Assembly: GCF_004801405.1 (NCBI RefSeq)
Contig: NZ_SSOB01000038.1
Span: 1 to 64,000, forward strand
Origin: Cohnella fermenti
GTDB taxonomy: Bacteria; Bacillota; Bacilli; Paenibacillales; Paenibacillaceae
Reading direction: 5' to 3'
Length of the DNA stretch: 64,000 bases
Part shown: in pieces, positions 32,888-41,309 of the stretch
How positions within the stretch are numbered: position 1 is the first letter of the stretch
Layout: each line of letters opens with the position of its first letter
Translations under genes and position numbers: made by a program
The notes under the pieces: model-generated
The model's database searches: none
What the model saw: the letters and a program-made list of their open reading frames with translations, nothing else
What the model was told of the DNA's origin: nothing

Positions 32888-33802
32888 TTACCGGCGGGGA
32901 AGCATCCGAAGCACCTGACCGAGCACTTGGCCGAGCGGCTGCTTCGGATGTTGGCCGATCAAGTCGCCGAGCCGGCGAATGCGTTCGGGCATGTTCAGCA
33001 GGTGGAAGTCGCGGGGATGCGCATTGCTCCGCACTTCCTCCCGGGTCAGCGGGGCGGAGACGGGGGCGCCGGGACGGGCCCGCGGGGAGTAGGCGGCAAT
33101 GAGCGTGCGGCCCGGATAGAACTGCAAGTAATCCAGGTAGACAAGCGTGCCGCGATTCCGCTTCAGCCGCTCCACCGTGAACAGCTTCGGGTGCGAAGCC
33201 GCGAGGTATTCGCTGACGAACTTGCCGAATTCCCGCAGCTCGTCGTACGTCGGCCCCGGCTCGATCGGCATGACGATCTGGACGCCGGTCGCCCCGGATG
33301 TCTTCGGAACGGCCGACAGCCCGAGCGAGTCGAGCAACTCCAGCACAAGCGACACGGCTTCCATCAGCCGCGGTTCTTCCTCAAGGCTCGGGTCGATGTC
33401 GAGCATCCACCGATCCGGCAGCGGTTCGCCGATTCGCTCGCACGAGGCATGGAACTCAAGCGCATATTGGCTGCCAAGCCAGAGCAGAGCGGGAAGCGAA
33501 TCGAGCCGAATGTACCGAATTCCGTCGTTTTCTGAATGGGGCACGTAGGCGGGGGCGTTTGGGGGAATGTTTTTCTGATAGAAGGAGATGCCTTGAATGC
33601 CCTCGGGGTACCGGATTGTGGTGAGATAGCGCCCCGAGGCGTGCGGCAGCAGCGAATCTGCGAGCTCGGCAAGCTTGCGGACATACGTCAGCTTCGTGAT
33701 TCCGACATCGGGCCACAGAAGCTTGTCCGGGTGGGTGACGTTAAGCTCAAGCTCTCCAAGCTTGATCGTGATCGGCGGCGAGGCTGTTGCGGGCATGGAC
33801 AT
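32888..33802 (-). CDS. LigD polymerase-domain protein (NHEJ primase-polymerase)
   Basis: 304 residues. LNVTHPDKLLWPDVGITKLTYVRKL, LTTIRYPEGIQGISFYQKN, DIDPS (metal-binding Asp pair in WMLDIDPS), KTSGATGVQIVMPI and YLDYLQFYPGRTLIAAYSPRARPGAPVS are hallmarks of the LigD Pol domain. It fills gaps at broken DNA ends during non-homologous end joining. Here it is a separate gene that diverges from the ligase gene 62 bases away. AAGGAG lies 4 bases from the first ATG and 10 from the second (33796). Confidence 0.92.
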   Translation of the reverse strand: MSMPATASPPITIKLGELELNVTHPDKLLWPDVGITKLTYVRKLAELADSLLPHASGRYLTTIRYPEGIQGISFYQKNIPPNAPAYVPHSENDGIRYIRLDSLPALLWLGSQYALEFHASCERIGEPLPDRWMLDIDPSLEEEPRLMEAVSLVLELLDSLGLSAVPKTSGATGVQIVMPIEPGPTYDELREFGKFVSEYLAASHPKLFTVERLKRNRGTLVYLDYLQFYPGRTLIAAYSPRARPGAPVSAPLTREEVRSNAHPRDFHLLNMPERIRRLGDLIGQHPKQPLGQVLGQVLRMLPRR

Positions 33803-33864
33803 CGAACTCCTTCTGCGATGGATTAGATGAGGTTAGCATTCCCCATGACAAGGAGATGAAGCGA

Positions 33865-34824
33865 GTGAATATGGGGCCGATCGTTCCGTTCGAGCCGATT
33901 CTGTCGGACCGCATCCCGACCGGGGACAGATGGATTTACCAGATCAAGTGGGACGGCGTCCGGATGCTCCTGCACCGGGACGGCGGCGATGTGCGGCTGT
34001 TCAACCGCAAGCGCAGCGAGCGCACCGCCCAGTATCCCGAGTTCCGACATGCGTCTCCGTCTTCGGGCGGGACGTCCTTCATCCTCGACGGGGAGATGAT
34101 CGCATTCGACGAGAGCAAGCCTTCCTTCCCCGAGGTCATGAGGCGCGACGGATTGCGGCGGGCAAGCGGCATCGAGGCGGCGGTGCGGCGAATTCCGGTC
34201 GTCTACATGGCGTTCGATATTGTGTATTGCGACGGGGAGTGGACAACGGGCTGCACGTTGGAGCAGAGGCAGCGGCTGCTGAACTCGGTCGTGAAGCCGG
34301 GGCCGCTCATTCAGGTGACGGATTCGTTCCCGGACGGCGAGGCGCTGTTGCACGCGATGAAGGCCAGGGGAATGGAAGGGATCGTCGCGAAGAGCCTGGA
34401 CAGCGAGTATGCTCCGGGAGGCAAGGACGGCCGCTGGGTGAAAATAAAGCTCGGATTCGACCTCTACGCAGCAGCGGGAGGAGTCACGTACCGGGACGGC
34501 AGAGTGAATGCGCTGCTTCTCGGCCTCTACGCGGCGGACGGCTCGTTCGTCTTCATCGGGAAGGCGGGAGGCGGCAGCCTGACCTCCGAGCAGTGGGCGC
34601 AGGTCGACATGCTGGCTTCCCTGACACAGACGGCTCGGATGCCGTTCTCCCGCAAGCCGGACCGGGTGCCGGACGCGGTCTGGATCGAACCGACCCTTGT
34701 CGTTAAAGTATCGTTCCTGGAGTGGACGCAGGGAGGAACGATGCGGCAGCCCGTCATTCAGGCCGTCATGGAAGGAATGGAGCCCGCAGGCTGCCTGCTT
34801 GCCCAGACTCCGTACTCCGGCTGA
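33865..34824 (+). CDS. ATP-dependent DNA ligase (LigD ligase-domain type)
   Basis: 319 residues. K28 in YQIKWDGVRM is the adenylation lysine (motif I); LFNRKRSERT, ILDGEMIAFDE, VYMAFDIVYCDG, MEGIVAKSLDS and GRWVKIKL are motifs Ia to V, and an OB-fold domain with FIGKAGGG follows. It seals double-strand breaks with Ku and the polymerase. The GTG at 33865 is chosen because AAGGAG lies 9 bases upstream. In B. subtilis ligase and polymerase are one fused protein; here they are two divergent genes. Confidence 0.93.
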   Translation: MNMGPIVPFEPILSDRIPTGDRWIYQIKWDGVRMLLHRDGGDVRLFNRKRSERTAQYPEFRHASPSSGGTSFILDGEMIAFDESKPSFPEVMRRDGLRRASGIEAAVRRIPVVYMAFDIVYCDGEWTTGCTLEQRQRLLNSVVKPGPLIQVTDSFPDGEALLHAMKARGMEGIVAKSLDSEYAPGGKDGRWVKIKLGFDLYAAAGGVTYRDGRVNALLLGLYAADGSFVFIGKAGGGSLTSEQWAQVDMLASLTQTARMPFSRKPDRVPDAVWIEPTLVVKVSFLEWTQGGTMRQPVIQAVMEGMEPAGCLLAQTPYSG

Positions 34825-34934
34825 CGGAGGAATCCCGCGCTCGCTCCCGCCTCGTTCGAGAATGGACAAAAAAACGAAGGTGAATGTGCATTGTCGCACC
34901 CGAGAAGAGGGGGCTATAATAGCAACGAACGAAA

Positions 34935-34949
34935 TGATAACGATTCTCA
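34935..34949 (+). promoter_or_regulatory. Fur box upstream of the siderophore-binding protein
   Basis: TGATAAC-G-ATTCTCA, 12 of 14 arm positions as in the 7-1-7 consensus TGATAATNATTATCA. It predicts repression by iron-loaded Fur. Confidence 0.75.
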
Positions 34950-34997
34950 GTTGTGGGGCGGTCGTTGTCTCGTAATCGAAGCGGGGGAGAGAACGGA

Positions 34998-36050
34998 ATG
35001 AAGGGCATGAAGGGCACGGGAAGCAACAGCAGCAGAGGGATGTTCAGCGTCTTGGCGGTTATCCTGATCTTGGCGATCGCACTGGTCGGCTGCGGCAATA
35101 ACGGCAATAACGGCAACGCGGAGTCGGCGAGTCCGGCGGCAAGTCCGAGTGCGGCAGCCGCTTCGGACGAATCCGCTGCGGCGACGGCCTCGGCTTCGGC
35201 TTCGGCCGAGAGCGGCACCAGAACGGTGGAAGACGGCTTCGGCACGGTGGAGATTCCGGTTCATCCCGAGCGGGTAGCCGGCATCTATCTCGAGGATTAC
35301 ATGCTTGCGCTCGGCGTTGCGCCAGTCGTGCAATGGTACCATCCGTCCTGGGGCAAGCAGGATTACCTGGGGCTTGACGACGTTCCGACGTTCGATATTA
35401 CGGGGGAGATGGAGGCGCTCATCGCCTACGATCTCGACCTGATCATCGTCGACCCGGGAATCAACGAGGCCCAGTACGAGATGTATTCGAAGATTGCGCC
35501 GACCTATCGCATTCCCGATTCCATGAGAGGAGACGCGGTGCAGACGCTGAAGGCTGTTGCGGATGTGCTCGGCATTCCGGACAAGGCGGATGCCGTGCTG
35601 GCGGCATACGACGCCAAGGTTGCGGACGCCAAGTCCCGCCTCCAGGCGGCCGTGGGCGATCAGACGGTCGCGGTCGTTCGGCTCGATGTCGGCGACAAGC
35701 CCGATCTGCGCCTATTCTCGGACACGAACGCCTACACCGGCATGCTGTTCAAGGATCTCGGCCTGACGCCGCATCCGTGGTCGGTCGGCATTGACGGGCA
35801 CGAGGCCATCTCGCAGGAGAAGATTCCGGAGTTTGACGTCGAGCATATGATTATTTTCCCATCGAACGGCACATGGACGTCCAAGGAGAACCAGTCGGCG
35901 ATCGAGCTGCTGGACAGCCCGCTCTGGAAGAACGTACCGGCGGTCAAGAACGGCCACGTGTACCGGGTCGAGAGGTCCCACTGGCAGTCCGGCGCGATTA
36001 CGGCCAATTCGATGAAGATCGACGACTTGCTGAAGCTGTTCGGCGCTTAA
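34998..36050 (+). CDS. Iron-siderophore ABC transporter substrate-binding lipoprotein
   Basis: 350 residues. A signal peptide with lipobox ALVGC (Cys about 35) is followed by a Ser/Ala-rich linker and a FecB/PeripBP_2 fold: ERVAGIYLEDYMLALGVAPVVQWYHPSWGKQDYLGL, PDKADAVLAAYDAKVADAK, IIFPSNGTW. It binds ferric siderophore outside the membrane. No permease or ATPase is linked, so it must share components encoded elsewhere. A Fur box lies in front. The C-terminal two thirds resemble the binding domain in the AraC regulator just downstream. Confidence 0.88.
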   Translation: MKGMKGTGSNSSRGMFSVLAVILILAIALVGCGNNGNNGNAESASPAASPSAAAASDESAAATASASASAESGTRTVEDGFGTVEIPVHPERVAGIYLEDYMLALGVAPVVQWYHPSWGKQDYLGLDDVPTFDITGEMEALIAYDLDLIIVDPGINEAQYEMYSKIAPTYRIPDSMRGDAVQTLKAVADVLGIPDKADAVLAAYDAKVADAKSRLQAAVGDQTVAVVRLDVGDKPDLRLFSDTNAYTGMLFKDLGLTPHPWSVGIDGHEAISQEKIPEFDVEHMIIFPSNGTWTSKENQSAIELLDSPLWKNVPAVKNGHVYRVERSHWQSGAITANSMKIDDLLKLFGA

Positions 36051-36075
36051 GGAGATAGAGGGTTAAGAAGCAGGG

Positions 36076-36103
36076 AGAACCTTTCGTTTGAAGGGTTCTT
36101 TTT
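36076..36103 (+). terminator. Terminator after the substrate-binding protein gene
   Basis: AGAACC (36076-36081) with GGGTTCT (36093-36099), then TTTTT. Confidence 0.75.
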
Positions 36104-36115
36104 GTTGCGATATGG

Positions 36116-36135
36116 TATAATGATAATAATTATCA
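36116..36135 (+). promoter_or_regulatory. Promoter with overlapping perfect Fur box for the AraC-type regulator
   Basis: TGG-TATAAT extended -10 (TATAAT 36116-36121) overlaps TGATAAT-A-ATTATCA (36121-36135), an exact match to the Fur consensus. Confidence 0.85.
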
Positions 36136-36155
36136 CTATCGCAGGGGGGCGGAGG

Positions 36156-37805
36156 ATGGAGAAATCGATCGAGCTGGGGGCACGGGCAGAGCGGCGCAAT
36201 CCTCCCTATCCTTCGGCATTGTATGTGATCCGCGATTGCCGCCGGGAAGAGACGTACGGAGACGCTGAGACGGACATCGCGGCGGGGGGGAGCTACGTTC
36301 TCTTGGCCGTCGCGGAAGGAGAAGGAAGGGCGCGCGTGGACGGCTTGACCTATGCGCTCGGGAAGAACGGCTTGCTGGCGGCGGAGCCCGGCCAGCGCGT
36401 CACGCTTCACGCGGCTTCCGCCATCTTCGCCTACTATCGGCTGACGTTCTCGGCGATCCCCGTTCCCGCGCTCGAAGCGGGCGGGGCTGTCGCTGCGCCT
36501 GCCGGAAGCGTGCCTTCGATCGTTCCTTCCGGTCCGTTGGCATGCATTCCGTTCTCGCGCTGTCTCGAGGTGTGCGAGTCCGTCATTCGCAGCGGCGAGG
36601 AGGCGGATGAAGCGAAGCGCTATCTGCATCATGTCCGGTTCGAAGAGCTGCTCCGCTGCCTGATCGAGCAGAACGGGGGAGGGAGCGCGGAATCGGCTTC
36701 CGATGTTCGCCGTGCGGTCGGGTTGACGATCGAGAGGCTGAAGGATCGTTACATGGAGTCGCTGACGGTCAGCCAACTGGCTGCCGACGCACGCGTTCCC
36801 GCCGGTCATTACTCCAAGCTGTTCAAGGAGCTGACCGGACAAATTCCGCTCGAATACGTAAACGGCTTGCGCATCGACCGGGCGAAGCTGCTGCTGCGGG
36901 AGACGAACGACCGAATTCACGAGATTGCGTCCCAGGTCGGGTTCGCCAGCGAGTTTTATTTCAATCGGCGATTTAAGCAGTCTGTCGGAATGGCGCCCGG
37001 CCGCTATCGGAGTCAGACCCGCAGGCAGCCTCGCGTTACGGCTCTGTTCATGGAAGACAGCCTGCTGTGTCTGGGGATTACGCCGATTGTGCAATGGGCG
37101 CACCCGGCATGGGGCACGCAGGAGCATCTGGGGCTCGCCGGCGTTCCTACCTTCGACGTGCTGCGGGACGAGCCGGACTCGCTTGCGAGGTTCGAGCCCG
37201 ATCTGATTATTGCCAAGAGCGAAGCGAACGGCTTGGGCAACCATCCGTTGGAGCAGTACGAACGGATCGCGCAGACGTATCCGCTGGCGCATCGGACACG
37301 GGAATGGAAGCTGACCCTTCGCAGTCTGGGGAGCCTGCTCGGCAGGGAGGAGCAGGCGGAGCAAGCGATTGCCAGGTACGATCGCAAGCTCGAGGAGACG
37401 CAGCGCCTGCTGTCCGCCCCGCTCCGCAACCGAACGTACGCCTGCTTGCGGCTGACGGCGGGGGAGATCAGCGTGGACCGGGAGTACTCGACGCCGTTCC
37501 TGAACGGGGATCTCGGGCTCGAGCCGCATCCGCTGGTGCGCGAGTTGATCTTCAAGGCCGGACGGGAAGCGGTCTCCGCCGAATGGCTGGCCGAGCTGGA
37601 CGCGGACTATATCTTCTATACGTTCGACAAGTGGCATGAGCAGGGCGAAGGGCTGGAGCGGAGGCAATTGCTGACGCCCGGCTGGCGTGCGATTCCGACG
37701 GTGCGAAGCGGCGGAGCGTTCGAGGTCGACTTTATGGTCTGGATGAACCAAGGCTATATCGCGAACAGCCGCAAGCTGGACGACATGGTCCGGCTGCTGA
37801 AGTAA
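36156..37805 (+). CDS. AraC-family regulator fused to a siderophore-binding domain (Btr-like)
   Basis: 549 residues. An N-terminal cupin-like sensing region (about 1-130) is followed by two AraC helix-turn-helix motifs (LTVSQLAADARVPAGHYSKLFKEL and IHEIASQVGFASEFYFNRRFKQSVGMAPGRYR, about 205-295) and then a periplasmic-binding-protein fold to the end (TALFMEDSLLCLGITPIVQWAHPAWGTQEHLGL). The same arrangement occurs in B. subtilis Btr, which activates bacillibactin uptake on binding the siderophore. Its neighbour at 34998 shares the binding fold, so both likely recognise the same ligand. Perfect Fur box in the promoter. Confidence 0.9.
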   Translation: MEKSIELGARAERRNPPYPSALYVIRDCRREETYGDAETDIAAGGSYVLLAVAEGEGRARVDGLTYALGKNGLLAAEPGQRVTLHAASAIFAYYRLTFSAIPVPALEAGGAVAAPAGSVPSIVPSGPLACIPFSRCLEVCESVIRSGEEADEAKRYLHHVRFEELLRCLIEQNGGGSAESASDVRRAVGLTIERLKDRYMESLTVSQLAADARVPAGHYSKLFKELTGQIPLEYVNGLRIDRAKLLLRETNDRIHEIASQVGFASEFYFNRRFKQSVGMAPGRYRSQTRRQPRVTALFMEDSLLCLGITPIVQWAHPAWGTQEHLGLAGVPTFDVLRDEPDSLARFEPDLIIAKSEANGLGNHPLEQYERIAQTYPLAHRTREWKLTLRSLGSLLGREEQAEQAIARYDRKLEETQRLLSAPLRNRTYACLRLTAGEISVDREYSTPFLNGDLGLEPHPLVRELIFKAGREAVSAEWLAELDADYIFYTFDKWHEQGEGLERRQLLTPGWRAIPTVRSGGAFEVDFMVWMNQGYIANSRKLDDMVRLLK

Positions 37806-37941
37806 GCCGCTTGAAGCGGAAGGGAGTTTGCCCGGCATATTCGGTGCAAAGGCTTCCAAGCGACGGCATCCCGCATACAATAGGAACAGATAAGCGCAAC
37901 CCTTATTCAAGTTCCATCATGAGTGCGGGAGGAAGATAGGC

Positions 37942-38157
37942 ATGGGTATCGCCTCGTCGGCGTGGTCGACGGGATTGGCGCTTCTGCTTATATTCGCGAC
38001 AGGAACGGCTTGGTTCCTTGCGCTTCACCCTGGGCTGATCTGGCGAATGCTGCGGGCGCAACGCCCTTCGCGCGGCGCACGGCTTCGGCTTGTCCGCCTG
38101 CTGGCGCTCGCTTGCGGAGCGGCCAGCTTCGCGATTCTCTGGCTGGCGGGAGGGTAG
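37942..38157 (+). CDS. Small two-helix membrane protein
   Basis: 71 residues, GGGAGG before the ATG. Two hydrophobic segments (about 9-30 and 48-69) flank a basic loop WRMLRAQRPSRGARLRLVR. No family is recognised. It has its own position between the AraC gene and the GntR gene; function cannot be guessed. Confidence 0.55.
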   Translation: MGIASSAWSTGLALLLIFATGTAWFLALHPGLIWRMLRAQRPSRGARLRLVRLLALACGAASFAILWLAGG

Positions 38158-38176
38158 CGGGATAAGGGAGGCTTTT

Positions 38177-38194
38177 CAAACGGAGGCCAGTTTG
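38177..38194. promoter_or_regulatory. Possible autoregulatory operator of the GntR gene
   Basis: Inverted repeat CAAAC-N8-GTTTG six bases ahead of the start codon, enclosing the GGAGG ribosome site. Confidence 0.35.
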
Positions 38195-38199
38195 CTAAC

Positions 38200-38880
38200 A
38201 TGGAACCAAACAATGGCAAAGGAATTGTAAGCGACATGTCCTCTTCGTTGGAATCGAGAGCTTATCAAGAGCTTCGGCGCCGAATTATCTCGGCGGAATA
38301 CCTGCCTGGCGCGCTGCTCTCCGAGAATGACTTGGCCGAGCAGTTGCAGATGAGCCGCACCCCTATCCGTGCGGCTATCAACCTGCTGATGACGGAAGGC
38401 TTCGTGGAATCTCTTCGCGGCAGAGGAGTCCTCGTCAAGGATATCTCCTTCCGGGAATACGGCGAGATGCTGGAGACGTTTATCTCGCTGCAGATCTATG
38501 CGCTCGACACGATCGGGCGAAGAGCGTTGCCCCTCGACCTCGAGGCTCTGGGCAAGTACCTGGTCAAGTCCGAAGAGGCGATGGTAACGATGGATATCCC
38601 GGCGTATTACGACAATTCCTTCTCCTTCGGAGAGACGATCGTCGGCGCGATCCACAACGACCACATGATGAAGGTACTCTCGCAAATTCGCGGCAAGTAC
38701 ATGTTCAAGATGGTCTCGTTCCGCAAGATGTACCCTCAATACAAGCCGCATAAGTCGCAGGAATCCAACCGGCTTATCTACGAGGCGCTCAGCCGGGGCG
38801 ATCTGGCGACGGCCAAGTCCGCAGTGCTCGAGATTTACACGAGCTCCTATGAGCAGATGAAGCTGCGCGGCATGATGTGA
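38200..38880 (+). CDS. GntR/FadR-family transcriptional regulator
   Basis: 226 residues. YQELRRRIISAEYLPGALLSENDLAEQLQMSRTPIRAAINLLMTEGFVESLRGRGVLV (about 20-80) is the GntR winged helix; the rest is an all-helical FCD effector domain with ILEIYTSSYEQMK at its end. It probably senses a small organic acid or phosphate ester and controls the six-gene operon that begins 480 bases downstream, to which it is co-directional. A start at 38236 (MSSSLES) is equally possible. Confidence 0.85.
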   Translation: MEPNNGKGIVSDMSSSLESRAYQELRRRIISAEYLPGALLSENDLAEQLQMSRTPIRAAINLLMTEGFVESLRGRGVLVKDISFREYGEMLETFISLQIYALDTIGRRALPLDLEALGKYLVKSEEAMVTMDIPAYYDNSFSFGETIVGAIHNDHMMKVLSQIRGKYMFKMVSFRKMYPQYKPHKSQESNRLIYEALSRGDLATAKSAVLEIYTSSYEQMKLRGMM

Positions 38881-38882
38881 AA

Positions 38883-38902
38883 GCGCCGCCGATCGGCGGC
38901 GC
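38883..38902. repeat. Perfect 20-base palindrome after the GntR gene
   Basis: GCGCCGCCGATCGGCGGCGC directly after the stop codon. Without a T-run it may serve as mRNA 3' protection ahead of the terminator at 38945. Confidence 0.6.
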
Positions 38903-38944
38903 ACGGGCCGGGAACGCGGGAGCGGCTGCCGCATTCCGGCCGCT

Positions 38945-38969
38945 CCGGCCCGATCGGCCGGCTGTTTTT
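38945..38969 (+). terminator. Terminator of the GntR gene
   Basis: CCGGCC, loop CGATC, GGCCGG (38956-38961), then CTGTTTTT. Confidence 0.75.
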
Positions 38970-39036
38970 ATGCTACAAACCACATTCATTTCGCGCAAAG
39001 CGCCCCCTCGCAGCGAATGTATATGAACAACCGCAT
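38970..39036. repeat. Pair of phased palindromes, array D
   Basis: Cores at 38970 (ATGCTACAAACCACAT) and 39021 (ATATGAACAACCGCAT), 51 bases apart as in the other arrays. The rest of the gap up to 39360 contains four GTTCACRTT motifs (39168, 39196, 39232, 39259) but no gene. Confidence 0.6.
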
Positions 39037-39360
39037 CCAATCTGCGAGGCAGCGCGTCTTGTATAGCTCTAACGCTTGCGAAGCGGTCGGGGTGTCCCCG
39101 CGAGTCCGCTGCCGTTAACCGTCTCTCCACCGTTCGGCGTTCCTATGCTGACAGCCCGAATTCGAGCGTTCACGTTCCGTTCCGTACCTCGCCATGTTCA
39201 CATTCCGTTCTCCGCCTCCTCGCCTCGTCATGTTCACATTTCGCTGCTGACTCCCCGCGTTCACATTTTACACAACTGAGCATGTACTCTAATATTCAAC
39301 TTACATACAACCTGCATACTAAATCTCGTAGGAAGTTTCCTTACGAGAGGGGATAGCCGT

Positions 39361-40356
39361 ATGAGTATTCAAACAGAGCGCAGATCGTTCGAGATGATCG
39401 TGGACGCCGAGAGGTTCCGGACGGACAAGGGACCGTGGTTCGGGAAGCTGCCCGAGCAGCTTGGCAGGGACTATTCGTTCGCGGTCATGGGCGACCGCTG
39501 CGGGATGTCCATAGATGGAGTATTCGAGCAAGGGCTTGAGGTGCTGCGCGACATGAAGCCGGATTTTGTCCTGTTCGTAGGAGACTTGATCGAAGGGTAC
39601 TGGCGGGACCCGGCTTCCGCTCATGAGGAATGGGATTACATCGATGCCCGGATCGAGCGGACGGGGCTGCCCTTCTTCCAGACGATCGGCAATCACGACT
39701 TCGGGACGCAAGCGATGGCGGACGTATGGAGCGAACGCAAGGGCCATGAGTATTACGCCTTCCGCACCGGAGACTCGCTCTTCCTTATCGTCAACACGGA
39801 AGACCCGTTCGAGGAGCTCTCGGACGAGTTTATCGGCATGATCAAGCGCGCGACCGAAGGCGTCAAACGCGAGCCGGATCGGGCCTCCGAGCATCTGAAG
39901 GCGTTCTATGACGAGATCGTCGCCGGTCTGAGCCCGGAGCAACTGAAGCAGATGGGGCAAATTACGCTGGCGATCGGCGAACGGCAGCTTGCGTTCTTCG
40001 AGAAGGTGCTGGCGGACAACGCAGACGCGAAGATCACATTCATCAGCATGCACCGTCCGGGCTGGAAGGCGGAAGACGCCTCCTTCGCCAAGCTGGAGAA
40101 GCTGCTCGAGGGTCGCGAATATGCGATTTTCTCCGGTCATCTTCACAGCATGGAATATACGAAGCGGGATAATCGCCGTTACATTCAGCTCGGCCGCACG
40201 GGAGCCAGCCCGCATGGCAATGGACGCGGGGATGAGAACCTGATGCTGTGGGTAACGGTAACGGATGGCAAGCCGAGCTTCCGGGTGCTTCATCTCGACG
40301 GGATCGGCGACATTGAGCAGTACCCGCCGACGGCCCACCACCATGATAAGGAGTGA
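39361..40356 (+). CDS. Calcineurin-like metallophosphoesterase 1
   Basis: 331 residues. FAVMGDRCGM, FVGDLIEGYW, TIGNHDFGT and IFSGHLHSMEYT carry the dinuclear metal ligands of the family (the first motif reads DRC where DxH is usual). No signal peptide, so it is cytoplasmic. It leads an operon with a second phosphoesterase and an ABC importer, suggesting hydrolysis of an imported phosphodiester. Substrate not predictable from sequence. Confidence 0.82.
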   Translation: MSIQTERRSFEMIVDAERFRTDKGPWFGKLPEQLGRDYSFAVMGDRCGMSIDGVFEQGLEVLRDMKPDFVLFVGDLIEGYWRDPASAHEEWDYIDARIERTGLPFFQTIGNHDFGTQAMADVWSERKGHEYYAFRTGDSLFLIVNTEDPFEELSDEFIGMIKRATEGVKREPDRASEHLKAFYDEIVAGLSPEQLKQMGQITLAIGERQLAFFEKVLADNADAKITFISMHRPGWKAEDASFAKLEKLLEGREYAIFSGHLHSMEYTKRDNRRYIQLGRTGASPHGNGRGDENLMLWVTVTDGKPSFRVLHLDGIGDIEQYPPTAHHHDKE

Positions 40357-40363
40357 GCGAACG

Positions 40364-41227
40364 ATGACGAATGAGGCGACACCAACGAACAGCCCGATCA
40401 ACGCAGAGCCGATCTGCTTCGCGCATCTGACCGACATTCACATCAACGCGCCGGCCAAGGGCAACCCGCTCTTCGGCATCGACATGACCGCGAAGCTGCG
40501 CACCGCCTTCGCCGATCTCGGCGAGCTGAAGACGAAGCCCGCCTTCGTCCTGATCAGCGGGGATCTGACGCAGGACGGCGATCTCGACGACTATAAGCAT
40601 CTGAAGGCGCTCCTGGACGAGGAGTCCGCGAAGCTCGGCGTTCCGATCTACGTCGGTCTCGGCAACCACGACTTCCGCTCCCCGTTCCGCGAGGGCTACC
40701 TCGAGGAAGCGCCGTCGGAAGCGAACTATTACTACAGCTTCGTTCACGAAGGGCTCCGCTTCGTCATGCTGAGCACCCAAGTTCCGGGTTCGCACGACGG
40801 ACGAGTCGACGAGGAGCAGCTTAAGTGGCTGTCCAGCGTGCTCGCCGAGCCTGCCCCGCAAGGCACGGTCGTCGTTCTTCACCACCCGGTGAACCCGACC
40901 CCGACCGCCCTCATGGACAGCCACCTCCTGCTCAACAGCGGCGAACTGGTTGAAGCGCTGAGAGGAACCGACGTCATCGCCCTGCTGTCCGGCCATATTC
41001 ACTTCCACAATATCGGCGTCGTTGCGGGAATTCCGAGCTTCGCGGCGACCGGCGTTGCGTTCGGCCTGGATTCGACGGACCCCTCCACGATGCGCTTCCT
41101 CGACAACAGCGGCTACAATCTTGTATGCGTCAAGGACGGGGAGATTGCGGTCCAGCCCCGTTACCTGCCCGGAGAACATCGCATGGTGTTCGAATGGGAC
41201 ATGGCGAAGCATCCGGCCCACGCGTAA
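40364..41227 (+). CDS. Calcineurin-like metallophosphoesterase 2 (GpdQ/Icc-like)
   Basis: 287 residues. FAHLTDIHINAP (D-x-H), ISGDLTQDGD, GLGNHDFRSPF, VVLHHPVNP and LLSGHIHFHNIG are complete family motifs; the layout resembles cyclic-nucleotide and glycerophosphodiester phosphodiesterases. AAGGAG lies 10 bases ahead of the ATG, just after the first phosphoesterase. Two such enzymes beside a UgpBAE-like importer point to glycerophosphodiester use, an inference from context. Confidence 0.85.
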   Translation: MTNEATPTNSPINAEPICFAHLTDIHINAPAKGNPLFGIDMTAKLRTAFADLGELKTKPAFVLISGDLTQDGDLDDYKHLKALLDEESAKLGVPIYVGLGNHDFRSPFREGYLEEAPSEANYYYSFVHEGLRFVMLSTQVPGSHDGRVDEEQLKWLSSVLAEPAPQGTVVVLHHPVNPTPTALMDSHLLLNSGELVEALRGTDVIALLSGHIHFHNIGVVAGIPSFAATGVAFGLDSTDPSTMRFLDNSGYNLVCVKDGEIAVQPRYLPGEHRMVFEWDMAKHPAHA

Positions 41228-41309
41228 TTCATTCCATTCGCCACAGCGATTCGTCAGGAAGGCAATCGATCGGGCAATCGATCAAGAAAAGGGAGAGGTT
41301 AGAAAAACA

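Noticed and set aside
36063-37910. Long minus-strand reading frame opposite the AraC-binding-protein fusion
   Set aside because: Antisense shadow with no recognisable domain.
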